DNA of 64,000 nucleotides from Candidatus Marispirochaeta associata (GCA_001749745.1 JWTM01000263.1:62001-126000); one strand, 5' to 3'. Shown: positions 50,861-60,755, counted from the first letter of the stretch. Notes: generated by a model not told the origin, from the letters alone. A program made the numbers and translations.

Positions 50861-52140
50861 ATTGTCTCCTTCACTTCCGCTCCGCCGTCGATAGAGACTT
50901 CGAGGCGGTTATCTCCCGATGCATTGAGCTCACCGATCTCCTCCGGGGAGAGGGTGAAGCTGACCATTTCCGAGGGCTGAACATGGCGTAGCTTACGCTC
51001 AATTATCTCCTTGCCCCCGAGTTTCACGCTCAGCTTGGCGCTGTTTCTGACCACCATACTCCGCAAGTAGAAGCGGTTTTCCCGCTCGTCGGTGAAGTGG
51101 TTGGGTACCACATATTTGACGTTCCCCCCTGCTGCGACGGGATGCTGCCGCCCTGCGGATTGACCGTCCAGGTAGTCGACCACATATCGTCCGCAACGGG
51201 TCGACTCCTCGGTTACGAAATCGACCAGGTCGTGGACGTGGAGCACGTTTCCGCAGGCGAAAATACCCGGCACGCTCGTCATGAGCGACGCATCCACGAA
51301 GGGGCCGTTTGTCTCCGGATTCAGATCGACATTGGCTTTCTTGGAGATCTCATTATCGGGAATCAGCCCCACCGAAAGGAGTACGGTATCGCACTCTACA
51401 TGAAAGCTGGCCTCATGATCCTCCATGCCGTCTTTTAAAGGAGTGATATCGACCCCGCTTACCCGGTTCCGGCCGTGAATCTCGGAGACCACGTGGGAGA
51501 GGTAGAGGGGGATATCGAAGTCATTCAGACACTGAACGATATTACGGGTAAGGCCGGCGGGGTAGGGTTGGATTTCTACCACGGCTTTCACCTTGGCTCC
51601 GATCCAGCTCATGCGCCTGGCCATGATCAGGCCGATATCGCCGGAACCGACGATAACGCACTCCTTGCCGGGGATGAGGCCGTCGATATTAACCAGCCGC
51701 TGGGCGAGTCCGGCGGTAAAGACCCCCGAAGGACGGGTTCCCGGCGTACCGATATTTCCGCGATTCCGCTCCCGGCAGCCCATGGCCAAAACGATCGCTT
51801 CCGTACTGAACTCGACCATTCCGTGTTTCTTGGAGTAGCCGTAGATTTTTTTACTATCCACGAGATCCTGTATCTCAGTCACGGTCATTTCATCGAAGAT
51901 CTCTACCGGCAAACCGGCGATCTCGTTTACATGTCGCTCGGCATACTCGGGGCCGGTCAGCTCCTCCTTGAAATGGTGCAACCCGAACCCGTTGTGAATA
52001 CATTGATTCAGGATGCCCCCCAGGGTCTCCTCCCTCTCGATGATAGCCACCGTCTTGAAAGCCTTGGCTATCTCCGCCGCGGCCGCCATTCCGGCGGAGC
52101 CTCCGCCAATCACTACCGCATCGTAATCGGCTCTCTTCAT
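50857..52140 (-). CDS. NAD(P)/FAD-dependent oxidoreductase of the GlpA-like complex
   Basis: The 427-residue flavoprotein has an N-terminal FAD-binding VVIGGGSAGMAAAAEIA, the LGGILNQCIHNGFG motif with a conserved Cys, a second dinucleotide site CVIVGSGDIGLIMARRM, and the FACGNVLHVHDLVD FAD end motif. It pairs with GlpA-like and DUF1667 proteins and likely passes electrons between glycerol 3-phosphate dehydrogenase and an NAD or quinone pool. The gene overlaps both neighbours by four bases. Confidence 0.88.
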   Translation of the reverse strand: MKRADYDAVVIGGGSAGMAAAAEIAKAFKTVAIIEREETLGGILNQCIHNGFGLHHFKEELTGPEYAERHVNEIAGLPVEIFDEMTVTEIQDLVDSKKIYGYSKKHGMVEFSTEAIVLAMGCRERNRGNIGTPGTRPSGVFTAGLAQRLVNIDGLIPGKECVIVGSGDIGLIMARRMSWIGAKVKAVVEIQPYPAGLTRNIVQCLNDFDIPLYLSHVVSEIHGRNRVSGVDITPLKDGMEDHEASFHVECDTVLLSVGLIPDNEISKKANVDLNPETNGPFVDASLMTSVPGIFACGNVLHVHDLVDFVTEESTRCGRYVVDYLDGQSAGRQHPVAAGGNVKYVVPNHFTDERENRFYLRSMVVRNSAKLSVKLGGKEIIERKLRHVQPSEMVSFTLSPEEIGELNASGDNRLEVSIDGGAEVKETI

Positions 52141-53579
52141 GCCTCTCCTCCAATCGCTTCCTGAATAATCCAGCTCTTCCGGCCCCGCTTGGTAATCTGA
52201 TCGATACTCATACCGGTTTCTCTCGCGATAATCTTCAAGATCTTGTAGGTGCAGAAGCCGCCCTGACAGCGGCCCATGCCGGCCCTAGTGTAGAATTTAA
52301 TGCCGTCCACGGTGGTATGCCCCCGCCGAATGGCGGCGATAATTTCCGCCTCGCTTATGCTTTCGCAGCGGCAGACAATCTCGCCGTAGGCAGGGTCCTC
52401 GTTCACCGCCGCGTCGATCGCCTCGTGGTCCATATTGCGGAAGCGAGGCACATCGGGAATTTCCGCCTTGTAGCGGGGATCCTCCTGCAGGGCGAGTCCG
52501 CCCTTCTTGAGGAGATCCTTTACATATTCGGCGATTGCCGGCGCGGCGGTCAGCCCCGGGGACTGAATCCCGGCTACTTGGATTAGTCGCTCTTTCTTGG
52601 CGGATAGGTCGATAAAGAAGTCGTCCCCTTCGAGCACCGGCCGCAGCCCGGCGAAGGAGGTAATGATGTCCCGCTCCGAGACCGAAGGGACGAGTCGCCG
52701 GGCGGAGTAGAAGACCTTTTCGAAGTTCTCCCTGCTGGTGGCAAAGTCCTCCTTGTCGTCTCCGAGAATAGCCGTCGGACCGACCATGGTGGTGCCTTCG
52801 ACGGTGGGAATCACCAGCATCCCCTTTGATACCGGACTGGGGACGGGAAAAACCACCCTTTGGGTATAGGCGGAGGCGTTCCGGTCGAGCAGAAACTCTT
52901 CGCCCTTCCGCGGGGTAATTGTGAACTCCTCGGCGCCGAAAAGGGCGGAGACCTGGTCGGCGAAGAGCCCCCCGGCATTGATAACCCACGTGCCGGCGAT
53001 AGACCTTCCGTCTTCCGCTTCCAGGATATACTGCTCTTTCTGTTCTTTAGCGCTCACTACCTTGAATTCGGTGTAGAGTTTTACGCCGTTGAGGACCGCC
53101 GACTCCACCAGGCTGAATACCAGCCGATAGGGTTCGACGATCCCGCCGCCGGGAGCGAAGAGCCCGCCGATTACATCCTGGTTGAGTTTCGGCTCCAAGC
53201 TGCGCATGCGATCGCCGTTGCACATCTCGATACCGATTATCCCGTTGGCCACGCCGTTCTCATAGAGCCGTTCGACGGTGCGCATCTCCTCACTTGAGAA
53301 GGCCGCCACCAGGATTCCGCAGCGTCGAAAGGGGAAGTGGAGCTCCCGTTCGAGCTGGTCGTACATCAGGTTCCCCTGCACCTCGAGTCGGGATTTAAGA
53401 TAGTCCCGGCGGTGATGAAATCCCCCGTGAACTATGCCTGAGTTCGCCTTGGAGACCCCGAAGCTGACGTCGGTCTCCTTTTCGACCAGCGCAACCTTCA
53501 GGGTGTAGGCCGAAAGCCGGCGGGCAATTGCCGAGCCGGTAACGCCGGCGCCGATGACGACTACATCATACTGTTCCAT
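52137..53579 (-). CDS. GlpA-like glycerol-3-phosphate dehydrogenase with C-terminal [2Fe-2S] domain
   Basis: The 480-residue protein has FAD-binding VVVIGAGVTGSAIARRL at the start, the DAO-fold core with SKANSGIVHGGFH, and a C-terminal BFD-type domain with CRCESISEAEIIAAIRRG and GMGRCQGGFC, which binds a [2Fe-2S] cluster. It oxidises glycerol 3-phosphate to dihydroxyacetone phosphate at the membrane side. A related 2-hydroxyglutarate oxidase is a weaker alternative. The DeoR-type regulator gene immediately upstream (17-base gap) supports the glycerol 3-phosphate assignment. Confidence 0.88.
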   Translation of the reverse strand: MEQYDVVVIGAGVTGSAIARRLSAYTLKVALVEKETDVSFGVSKANSGIVHGGFHHRRDYLKSRLEVQGNLMYDQLERELHFPFRRCGILVAAFSSEEMRTVERLYENGVANGIIGIEMCNGDRMRSLEPKLNQDVIGGLFAPGGGIVEPYRLVFSLVESAVLNGVKLYTEFKVVSAKEQKEQYILEAEDGRSIAGTWVINAGGLFADQVSALFGAEEFTITPRKGEEFLLDRNASAYTQRVVFPVPSPVSKGMLVIPTVEGTTMVGPTAILGDDKEDFATSRENFEKVFYSARRLVPSVSERDIITSFAGLRPVLEGDDFFIDLSAKKERLIQVAGIQSPGLTAAPAIAEYVKDLLKKGGLALQEDPRYKAEIPDVPRFRNMDHEAIDAAVNEDPAYGEIVCRCESISEAEIIAAIRRGHTTVDGIKFYTRAGMGRCQGGFCTYKILKIIARETGMSIDQITKRGRKSWIIQEAIGGEA

Positions 53580-53595
53580 TCTGACTCCTTATTCT

Positions 53596-54387
53596 TCACT
53601 CAACCGATGCCAGGCATACGGTGATTCCGTGTTCTTCCAATTCCCGGCGGTACTCGTCGTCTAAGGCGGCATCGCAGACAACGATATCCGCATCTCCAAT
53701 CGAAGCGGAGAGGAAATTCGATACCACCCCGACCTTACTGCGGTCGGCTACAACAATTATTCGGCCCGGGGTTCGTTCGATCATCGTCCGGGCAATCTCC
53801 GCCTCATACTCGTTGGGGGTAGTCAGGCCGAAGCGGCAACTGACCCCGTCGACGCCGATGACGGCGGTAGTGCCGATTACCCGGTTGAGGGTGGCCAAGG
53901 CAAAGGGGCCGATGAGAGAGTTCGACTGTGACCGGTATTCCCCTCCGGTAAGCATCATCTCGACCCCGTCGGCGCGGGGGAGCTTCAATGCATCGGCATT
54001 GGTGGTCACGATGCGGACCCCGGGGGCTGAAATATGACGGATCACCTCTAGGGTTGTAGAGCCTGAGTTCACCAGAACCGTCTCCCCCTCTTCGATGAGG
54101 GCTGCCGTTGTTCGTCCGATCGCATCCTTCTCCCGACGGCCCTGGATAGATTTCTGGTCGTACCGGGGTTCGGTCTTTAAGCGCATGGTCGAGATGGCGC
54201 CGCCGTGGGTCCGTTCGAGAAGCCCCTGTTCCTCTAAGAGCGCCAGATCCCGCCGAATGGTGATCTCCGCTACTCCGAAGAGGTTGCTTAAGTAGCTCAC
54301 CTTCGCACTCCCTTCGTCTGCGACGATTGAGCGGATCTTCTCCTGGCGTTCGGCGGGGATGCAATTAATCAGATTTTCATCGCTCAT
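53596..54387 (-). CDS. DeoR-family transcriptional regulator (GlpR-like)
   Basis: The 263-residue repressor has an N-terminal winged HTH (VSYLSNLFGVAEITIRRDLALLEEQGLLERTHGGA, about residues 30-64) and a C-terminal phosphosugar-sensing domain with VLVNSGSTTLEVIRH and IIVVADRSKVGVVS. It is the first gene of the dehydrogenase operon, so it is probably autoregulated. Direct repeats of AAAAGAACAA overlie the promoter. The effector is likely glycerol 3-phosphate, by context. Confidence 0.92.
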   Translation of the reverse strand: MSDENLINCIPAERQEKIRSIVADEGSAKVSYLSNLFGVAEITIRRDLALLEEQGLLERTHGGAISTMRLKTEPRYDQKSIQGRREKDAIGRTTAALIEEGETVLVNSGSTTLEVIRHISAPGVRIVTTNADALKLPRADGVEMMLTGGEYRSQSNSLIGPFALATLNRVIGTTAVIGVDGVSCRFGLTTPNEYEAEIARTMIERTPGRIIVVADRSKVGVVSNFLSASIGDADIVVCDAALDDEYRRELEEHGITVCLASVE

Positions 54388-54445
54388 GGGCGAATCTGTG
54401 CCTCCGTGATCATATATCTAGCAAAAAAGGTGCAAATTTGACGTA

Positions 54446-54489
54446 AAAAGAACAATAAAGATCATAAAAGAACAAATAGAGACTGTCAA
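54446..54489 (-). promoter_or_regulatory. Promoter of the glp-like operon with two operator repeats
   Basis: On the minus strand TTGACA (54484-54489) and TATGAT (54461-54466) are 17 bases apart. AAAAGAACAA occurs on the plus strand at 54446-54455 and 54466-54475, exactly 20 bases (two helical turns) apart, one copy in the spacer and one at the expected transcription start. Repeats of GAACAA type are known for DeoR-family repressors. Confidence 0.75.
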
Positions 54490-54499
54490 GATTAATTCG

Positions 54500-54528
54500 T
54501 TGAAATACGCGGCACCCTAGGCTAAGGT
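54500..54528 (+). promoter_or_regulatory. Candidate promoter of the CsgG/PEGA-like gene
   Basis: TTGAAA (54500-54505) and TAAGGT (54523-54528) are spaced by 17 bases and precede an AAGGAG SD and the ATG at 54549. The -10 is weak. Confidence 0.4.
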
Positions 54529-54548
54529 ATCTACACAAGGAGTTTCTG

Positions 54549-55712
54549 ATGAAGGCGAGATTGTTACTCTTGGCTCTAGTGGTTTTGACCGCTGCCCTGC
54601 CGGTGACGGCCCAGACGGTTGCGGTGGCGGGGATCGAGAATGCCGGCGGAGATCCCCGGTATGATTACCTGGCGGGAATCGTCGAGGGACTGCTGCTTTT
54701 CGATCTCTCCCGCTCGCCCGGGGTTACCCTGGTCAATCGCAGCCGAATCGACGATGTGCTGGAAGAACAACGGCTGGCCCTCTCGGGACTGACCGCAGAC
54801 GATGAGAGGGCAGTGGAGATCGGACGCTTGGCTGGCGCCGATGCACTGATTCACGGCTCCTATGTCTTTATCGGAAACGAAGCACTCTTTACGCTGACTA
54901 TTACCGATGTGGAATCCGGTACATCCCGGGCGGTTACAGACAGAGGTTCCACCGAAAACGCAATCCATCGCCTGGCGGAAAAGGCCCTGGCCGCCATTAA
55001 CGGCGCCCGGGTAAGCTTCGCCGATCCTGAATCGGACCGCTCGATCCTGTCGCTCCAGGATGAGAAGCCCGGGGAGATCGCCCTCTACTCAAACCTCATC
55101 GATGCCGAGATTCGCCTGGATGGGGAATTTGTCGGTTATACCACCGGAGACCTGAGAGTCCCCTTTATAATCGAAGGCGTTCCCGCCGGAATGCATACGA
55201 TAGAGACCGATTTGGGACCGAATTTCGGTACCGTGGAACTGCCGGAGGTGATTTTCCGTGATTGGAGCGCCGAGGTGCGGGTCCGCTCCGGCGACCGTAG
55301 TGTTGTGCGTGCCGACGAACGTCACTTCAATTCCATTCTCTACGACCTGCAGCAGCTGTTTCGAATCAACGAAACTCTCTACGCGGATCGAGAGCCGGAG
55401 ATCGACTTTGCGAAAGATGTCTCATTTACCGACCGCCGAGGGGAGGATATCTCCGCCGCTATCGAGGGGCGGGCCAGCTTTACCGACGGGCGGGGCGAGC
55501 TGCGGGTTCTCTATCGCTATGGGGAGCAGGAGCGGGAGATTACCCTTGTCACCGGCGAAGATGAGGAGTTCGAGGAGGAGATCGGACTTACCCGCTTGCG
55601 GGCATCTATCGAGAGCCGCTACGGAAACTCCTGCAGCGTTACCCTCTATCTGGACCGCACCGATGTCTACCAGGGGCTGCACCGGGAGGAGGGCAAACAG
55701 AGCCTCCCTTAA
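54549..55712 (+). CDS. Secreted CsgG/FlgO-like protein with PEGA domain
   Basis: The 387-residue protein starts with a signal peptide ending near ALPVTAQ. Residues 24-150 follow the CsgG/FlgO plan: VAVAGIENAGGDPRYDYLA, VTLVNRSRIDDVLEEQRLAL, then IGRLAGADALIHGSYV. Residues 175-225 form a PEGA-like repeat (LIDAEIRLDGEFVGYTTGDLRV, then VPAGMHTIE). Such proteins are envelope-associated in spirochaetes; exact function is unknown. An AAGGAG SD fixes the start. Its TAA stop overlaps the TAA of the convergent thioredoxin gene in a TTAA. Confidence 0.75.
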   Translation: MKARLLLLALVVLTAALPVTAQTVAVAGIENAGGDPRYDYLAGIVEGLLLFDLSRSPGVTLVNRSRIDDVLEEQRLALSGLTADDERAVEIGRLAGADALIHGSYVFIGNEALFTLTITDVESGTSRAVTDRGSTENAIHRLAEKALAAINGARVSFADPESDRSILSLQDEKPGEIALYSNLIDAEIRLDGEFVGYTTGDLRVPFIIEGVPAGMHTIETDLGPNFGTVELPEVIFRDWSAEVRVRSGDRSVVRADERHFNSILYDLQQLFRINETLYADREPEIDFAKDVSFTDRRGEDISAAIEGRASFTDGRGELRVLYRYGEQEREITLVTGEDEEFEEEIGLTRLRASIESRYGNSCSVTLYLDRTDVYQGLHREEGKQSLP

Positions 55713-56035
55713 TCGAAAAGCAGCTCATACGGGCGCCGGATTTTCTCCTCTAAGGGCTCCATGCTGATATAGCGAGCCTCACGGACGCTCTCCTTGCCGT
55801 CGGTATAGACCAGAACGGCGGGAATCGTGAAGACCGAGAACTCGCCGGCTGCAGCGGGAAGCTGATCAAGATCGATGTAGCCCGAGCGGATCTTGGGGTA
55901 ACGGGAGAGCATCTCCTCTACTTTGGGTTTGATCGCCGTGCAGACCCCGCAATCGGGACGGCTGAGATAGAGGAGCAGCATCTTTTCATGGGCTATTAAA
56001 TCCTGAGCCCCGGCGAGGGTTTCTAGTGTTTCCAT
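55709..56035 (-). CDS. Thioredoxin-family protein
   Basis: The 108-residue protein has the thioredoxin fold with the redox pair Cys29-Gly-Val-Cys32 in LSRPDCGVCTAIKP and the cis-Pro in FTIPAVLVY. CGVC instead of CGPC resembles YtpP-like thioredoxins. It has no signal peptide, so it acts in the cytoplasm as a disulfide reductant. Its substrate is unknown. Confidence 0.88.
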   Translation of the reverse strand: METLETLAGAQDLIAHEKMLLLYLSRPDCGVCTAIKPKVEEMLSRYPKIRSGYIDLDQLPAAAGEFSVFTIPAVLVYTDGKESVREARYISMEPLEEKIRRPYELLFD

Positions 56036-56090
56036 ATCAGCTCTGTAAGATAGTGAAAAATCGAGCTCATGGATAGCAAAATATCGCGGA

Positions 56091-56120
56091 TTGACATCTT
56101 TAGCTCGCCCCCGGTACCGT
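56091..56120 (+). promoter_or_regulatory. Candidate promoter of the azlC operon
   Basis: TTGACA (56091-56096) and TACCGT (56115-56120) are 18 bases apart, and the -10 box ends 7 bases before the azlC ATG. No SD is present, so the transcript is probably leaderless. Confidence 0.5.
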
Positions 56121-56127
56121 ATGCGCT

Positions 56128-56829
56128 ATGATTCAAAACTTGCAGAGTAAGGAGTCGCTCATCCGCCGCGGCATCGGCGATGGTATGCCGATTTTTATCG
56201 GGTATTTTCCCGCGGCGGTGGCGTTCGGTCTTCTCTCCCGAAACGGCGGACTCCTCTTTCCCGAGGCGCTCTTCTTCTCTATGTCCAACTTCGCCGGGGC
56301 CTCCCAGTTTCTGGCTTTGAAGCTGACCTTGAGCGGAAGTGCGGTCTACGAGATTATTATCGGGGTGCTGCTGGTCAATCTGCGCTATCTACTCATGAGT
56401 GCGTCCCTGGCGCCGAAGGTAAAGGCTCGTCTCTTCAAACGGAGTCTGTTGGCCTTCGGCAATACCGACGAGGTTTTTGCGGTGGCCTCAATGGCGGGAG
56501 AGAGAGTACCCGCCCGCTATATGGTCGCCATGGAATCGGTCGCCTGGTGCGGCTGGGTGAGCGGCACTATTACCGGTTTTCTCTTCGGCGCGATTCTGCC
56601 CGCTTCCATGCAGTTGGCCGTAGGCGGCAGCCTTTACGCCCTCTTTGCAGCCCTCCTGGTGCCGGAGATCAAGCGGGAACAAAAGAATTTGCTTATCGCC
56701 CTCCTGGCTGGAGGGGTTAACACGGCGGCGGTCTTTCTCTTCCGGGTTCCGGTCGGCTGGGCCTTTGTGCTGGCTTTGATAAGCACCTCACTCTTCGGGG
56801 CTTGGTACTTGAAGGAGTCCGCCCTATGA
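56128..56829 (+). CDS. azlC: AzlC-family branched-chain amino-acid exporter subunit
   Basis: The 233-residue protein has five to six membrane helices and the AzlC signatures MPIFIGYFPAAVAFGLL near residue 17 and a later LRYLLMSASLAPKV and FGNTDEVFAVA. With AzlD it exports branched-chain amino acids or analogues. It overlaps azlD by four bases. Three more genes follow with the same ATGA overlaps, making a tightly coupled four-gene unit. Confidence 0.92.
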   Translation: MIQNLQSKESLIRRGIGDGMPIFIGYFPAAVAFGLLSRNGGLLFPEALFFSMSNFAGASQFLALKLTLSGSAVYEIIIGVLLVNLRYLLMSASLAPKVKARLFKRSLLAFGNTDEVFAVASMAGERVPARYMVAMESVAWCGWVSGTITGFLFGAILPASMQLAVGGSLYALFAALLVPEIKREQKNLLIALLAGGVNTAAVFLFRVPVGWAFVLALISTSLFGAWYLKESAL

Positions 56830-57134
56830 GCGCCCGGATTCTAATTATTATCCTGGGATCCGCGGCCGTTACCTATCTGCCCCGGGCGCTTCCCTTTCTG
56901 ATGCCTTTCCCGGAACGCATCCCCCCATTTATAGGGCGTTTCCTGCGGGTTATGCCCGTCGCGGCCTTGGGCGGGCTGATTTTTCCGGCGGTCCTGCTCT
57001 CTTTTCCCGAGGCGCCTCTGGCGGGGCTGGCCGGGGTCTCCGCTGCGGCGCTTATCGCCCTCTGGTGGGGAGGCATGATTCTTCCTGTTCTCTCCTCGGT
57101 GGGTGCGGCCCTCCTGGTATTGAGTCTGGTATGA
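56826..57134 (+). CDS. azlD: AzlD-family branched-chain amino-acid exporter subunit
   Basis: The 102-residue protein has three to four membrane helices and the AzlD opening with TYLPRALPFLMPFPERIPPFIGRFL as overlapping parts. The ATG at 56826 overlaps the azlC stop. The partner AzlC next door makes the assignment firm. It is coupled by ATGA to the following antiporter gene. Confidence 0.9.
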   Translation: MSARILIIILGSAAVTYLPRALPFLMPFPERIPPFIGRFLRVMPVAALGGLIFPAVLLSFPEAPLAGLAGVSAAALIALWWGGMILPVLSSVGAALLVLSLV

Positions 57135-58309
57135 GCGGAAACCTTCTGATCGTACTGCTTATTCTCGGCGGCTGGAGCTCGGGCAAGATCGCGTCCAGAC
57201 TGAGGCTTCCCAGTGTCCTTGGGATGACCATCTTCGGGATCGGCCTGGGATATTTCGCCGGATCGGAGCTGCCCCCCGGTTTCGATACCCTTATCCCGTA
57301 TCTAAAGAGCCTCGCCCTGGTCATTATTCTGCTCCGGGCGGGCTTGGGGCTCAGCCTCGATGCCTTGAAACGCGCGGGAAGAACCGCGATCCTGTTGGCG
57401 CTCTTGCCCTGTCTCTTTGAGGGGGCGGTGGTAAGTCTCCTCTTCCGCTTCCTAGGCGGCTTGCCCTGGTTTTCGGCCTTGACCGGCGGGGCGCTCTTGG
57501 CAGCGGTTAGTCCGGCGGTAGTGATCCCTTCCATGCTCGAATTAAGGGATCGGGGATTCGGAGCCGTCCGGCAGATCCCGACGGCGGTTCTTGCCGGTGC
57601 GACCCTCGATAATGTGGTGGTAATTACCCTCTTCACTCTTTTTGCATCCATGGGCCGGGGCGGAGAGAGCTCCCTTGCCGCATCCCTCTTCTCGCTCCCC
57701 TACGGCATAGTGGGAGGGATTATTCCGGGACTTGCGGTCGGTTGGCTCTTGGCAGGCTGGTTCAGGCGTCACGCGGGACAGTCGAAAGAGGTGGAACACG
57801 GCTTGCTGCTGATAGGCGCCTCTTTTCTGCTCCTGGAGTCGGGAGACATGCTCCATACGACGGCTCTGCTCGGGGTGATAGCCGCCGGGAGCGTACTCCT
57901 CGCCCGAGCCGAGGAGGCGGCCCACGAACTCTCATCCATGCTGAAGCAGGCCTGGATTGCTGCCGAGATCGTCCTCTTTGTACTGATCGGGCTCTCGGTC
58001 GACCTGAGAAGCGCGTTGTCCTCCGGCCTGTTTGCCCTCGGCCTAGTTACCGCCGGGCTCATTCTGCGCAGTTGCGGCGTTTGGCTGGCGACGATCGCTT
58101 CCGGTTTCACCCGCCGGGAGAGGCTCTTCTGCGTAGTCGCCTATCTGCCGAAGGCGACGGTGCAGGCCGCCCTGGGCTCGGTTCCGCTTTTCTACGGATT
58201 GTCCGGGGGAGAGCTGATCCTGAGTACCTCGGTTATCGCTATTCTCATTACCGCTCCCTTAGGGCTCATTCTGCTGCGCTCTTTCGGGGAGGAGCTCCTT
58301 GACCAATGA
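57131..58309 (+). CDS. Cation:proton antiporter (CPA family)
   Basis: The 392-residue protein has about 12 membrane helices. The N-terminal half has GKIASRLRLPSVLGMTIFGIGLGY and LALVIILLRAGLGLSLDAL, and the ion-binding helix reads TGGALLAAVSPAVVIPSMLEL. This is the CPA1/CPA2 fold that exchanges sodium or potassium for protons. The start at 57131 is chosen because it overlaps the azlD stop (ATGA) and removes an unlikely leader. The link with AzlCD could reflect ion-driven export, but that is speculation. Confidence 0.88.
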   Translation: MSGNLLIVLLILGGWSSGKIASRLRLPSVLGMTIFGIGLGYFAGSELPPGFDTLIPYLKSLALVIILLRAGLGLSLDALKRAGRTAILLALLPCLFEGAVVSLLFRFLGGLPWFSALTGGALLAAVSPAVVIPSMLELRDRGFGAVRQIPTAVLAGATLDNVVVITLFTLFASMGRGGESSLAASLFSLPYGIVGGIIPGLAVGWLLAGWFRRHAGQSKEVEHGLLLIGASFLLLESGDMLHTTALLGVIAAGSVLLARAEEAAHELSSMLKQAWIAAEIVLFVLIGLSVDLRSALSSGLFALGLVTAGLILRSCGVWLATIASGFTRRERLFCVVAYLPKATVQAALGSVPLFYGLSGGELILSTSVIAILITAPLGLILLRSFGEELLDQ

Positions 58310-58881
58310 TGGGCAGTATCTTCTACGATCTATTCATGCTCCCCTTGGAGCGGTTCGCTCTGACCCGCTTGCGACGGCAGTTTATTCCTCGGGCGGAAGG
58401 GCGGATCCTCGAACTCGGCGCCGGTACGGGCGTAAATCTGCGCTACTATGATCGCCGGAAAGTAGGAGAGATTATCCTCAGCGATCTGCGGCCTGGAAGA
58501 CGCATTCGGAGAAGGGCCGTGAAGGCCGGGGCCAGGTTTGTCGCGGCCGATGTAGAGGCTTTACCCTTTGCCGACGAGAGTTTCGATACGGTTGTTTTTA
58601 CCCTGCTCTTCTGTTCGGTGGCAGATCCGAAACAGGGTATGCGTGAGATCCGACGGGTGCTGAAGCCCGGCGGAAGAATAGTCTTTATAGAGCACGTTCT
58701 CGGTTGTACTCCCTCAACCAGGAAGCTACAGCAGCGCCTGACCCCCATCTGGCGTCGTATCTCGGGTAATTGTCACCTCGATCGGGATACCCTTGGGGTG
58801 ATCGAACAAGCCGGCTTTATCCCGGACGAGATCGATCGCCGCGCCGATTGTGTGCTCATGGGCGGGATTGCCCGTCGCTGA
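58306..58881 (+). CDS. Class I SAM-dependent methyltransferase
   Basis: The 191-residue enzyme has motif [16 protein letters not shown] near residue 33, a post-I acidic strand [10 protein letters not shown], and [15 protein letters not shown] with the following [12 protein letters not shown]. It resembles UbiE/phospholipid-type methyltransferases. The substrate is unknown. It overlaps the antiporter stop (ATGA) and its own end overlaps the convergent MCP gene by 26 bases. Confidence 0.87.
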   Translation: MMGSIFYDLFMLPLERFALTRLRRQFIPRAEGRILELGAGTGVNLRYYDRRKVGEIILSDLRPGRRIRRRAVKAGARFVAADVEALPFADESFDTVVFTLLFCSVADPKQGMREIRRVLKPGGRIVFIEHVLGCTPSTRKLQQRLTPIWRRISGNCHLDRDTLGVIEQAGFIPDEIDRRADCVLMGGIARR

Positions 58882-60643
58882 ATCGCGCTAAAGTCTCGTC
58901 GATAGAAGCGACATGTTCGCGATTGACATCGGACAGGGCCTCGACCTCCGCTGCCGCCCGGCTGATCTCCTCGCCGCTTCTGATGATCCCCTCAATCTCC
59001 TCCAGGAAAGGGCTGAAGCGCTCCTGAATCTGACGGGTGATACTTTCGATATCCGCTGCACCGGAGGACATGGTCCCGGCGATCCGTTCGAACTCTCGCC
59101 CGGCGGTTGAAAATAGATCGAACTCCTCGATCATCCGGTTCCCCCATTCGGCCGCCTGATCGACCTGTTGTGCCAATTGACGGAAGGAGGCGGTGAATTC
59201 CTCGGTCTCGCTTTTAATCCGCTGGAATATCCCCAGGGATTCAGTGCTTTCCCTCAAGAGTAGTTCGAGCTGTGAGGTTACCGATTCCAGATCACGGACG
59301 ATGGAGCCGGTGCTCTCCCCGGTGGTTTCCGAAAGCCTCCGGATCTCCTCGGCGATGACTGCAAATCCCTTGCCCGCATCCCCCGCGTGGGCGGCCTCGA
59401 TAGCCGCGTTCATGGAGAGGATTCTGGTCTGGTCGGAAACGGCGGTGATCAGGCTAATGGTTTCCAGGATAACGTCGGTAGTGGCATGAACCCCTTCGAT
59501 CCCCTGGTTGAGTTCTTCGGCCAAGGCGGCTCCCTGCTCGGTAGTCCCCGCCAGTTCCTGACTGGTCTTGAGTTTCTCCCTGGCAGTAACGGCGAGGGTT
59601 TCCAGATCGCCCATGGTGGCAGAAGTTTGCTTAGCCGATACCTCTAATCGTTCTTGTTGAGATTCAGCCTGGGTACGGACATGTTCTGCATTCGTGGAGA
59701 TCTCTTCTGCACTCTGAGCGGCCCGGCTAACCTCCGGTGCCAGGGTGCCGATATGGGACTTCATCTCTTTTAAACTTTGCTCGATGCGTTTAATTTCACC
59801 ACTGGTCTGGTGGGTATTGGTCGAGAGGGATTCACTTATTCCTAAGGATTCGTTGCTAATCCCTCGGACCGCGGCCACCGATTCAGACAGGGAATCGAGG
59901 AAGAGATTGAGGTTGCCGCAGAGGGCGCCGATCTCGTCCCTGCTCTCCACTGGCAAACGCCGGGATAGATCCGCCTCGCCTTGGGAGAATTCCTCCAACA
60001 GGCTTACCGTCGAGCGAATAGGCTTAACGATGCCCCGGCGGTTGACCAAGGTGAGTAAGAGGGAGGTTATAAAAGCGGCGAGAAAGAAGACGAAGATCAG
60101 GAGCAGACTCAAACGGGCGCTGGCATGAATTTTCTCGCTCTCCCGGTCGGCGAGGGCGAGATAGCTCTCTTCCAATGCCCTGAACCGGCCGGAAACTCGA
60201 TCATACTCGGCATAGAGGATGTTTCTTACGGCTCTCATATCCACTTCTTCGCGGATGTAGATAGGATTAATTAGCTCTGTCTCAATCAATTCGGAAAAAT
60301 TGTTCAGGTCCTGAACCAACGCGCTAGTCTCTTCCTGAAGGATCGACCGCTTCTTCAAGTCCCGGCCCGCTTTTCGAAGGCGGGAGCCGGTCAGGCGCAG
60401 GTCGATTAGCCGATCTCCGTCGATTTCGCCCTCCTCGGATAGCATGATATCCAAAGTCACCGTAAAAAGCCTTAGAAGTTGCTTCTCGTAATTATTTGCA
60501 TCGGCCACGCCTAGGCGAGTCTCTTCGAAAAGATCGATTCCGCTCTCGATACTCCTGATCGAGAAGAATGAGATGCAGAGGGATCCAACCAGAAGCAGCA
60601 GGACGATCAGGGACTCAACTTGTAGCTTTTTGGAGATTCTCAT
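58856..60643 (-). CDS. Methyl-accepting chemotaxis protein
   Basis: The 595-residue receptor has a first membrane helix near residues 11-30, a periplasmic domain of about 160 residues, a second helix near 180-205, a HAMP linker ([27 protein letters not shown]) and a long helical signalling domain with the tip [23 protein letters not shown]. It senses a ligand and controls CheA. The ligand is unknown. It is divergent from cheD, whose product modifies such receptors. Confidence 0.94.
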   Translation of the reverse strand: MRISKKLQVESLIVLLLLVGSLCISFFSIRSIESGIDLFEETRLGVADANNYEKQLLRLFTVTLDIMLSEEGEIDGDRLIDLRLTGSRLRKAGRDLKKRSILQEETSALVQDLNNFSELIETELINPIYIREEVDMRAVRNILYAEYDRVSGRFRALEESYLALADRESEKIHASARLSLLLIFVFFLAAFITSLLLTLVNRRGIVKPIRSTVSLLEEFSQGEADLSRRLPVESRDEIGALCGNLNLFLDSLSESVAAVRGISNESLGISESLSTNTHQTSGEIKRIEQSLKEMKSHIGTLAPEVSRAAQSAEEISTNAEHVRTQAESQQERLEVSAKQTSATMGDLETLAVTAREKLKTSQELAGTTEQGAALAEELNQGIEGVHATTDVILETISLITAVSDQTRILSMNAAIEAAHAGDAGKGFAVIAEEIRRLSETTGESTGSIVRDLESVTSQLELLLRESTESLGIFQRIKSETEEFTASFRQLAQQVDQAAEWGNRMIEEFDLFSTAGREFERIAGTMSSGAADIESITRQIQERFSPFLEEIEGIIRSGEEISRAAAEVEALSDVNREHVASIDETLARFSDGQSRP

Positions 60644-60726
60644 ACTAAACTGGTACTAATGTAAAGTTAATATAGTATTAAGAACTTAACAATTATTCTT
60701 TATTGTTGAATTAGAGTTAATATATA

Positions 60727-60755
60727 TTGTTATCCTCGTAGAGATTGTTTATAGT
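60727..60755 (+). promoter_or_regulatory. Candidate promoter of cheD
   Basis: TTGTTA (60727-60732) and TATAGT (60750-60755) are 17 bases apart. The -10 box ends 6 bases before the GTG start and no SD is seen, so the mRNA may be leaderless. Confidence 0.5.
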
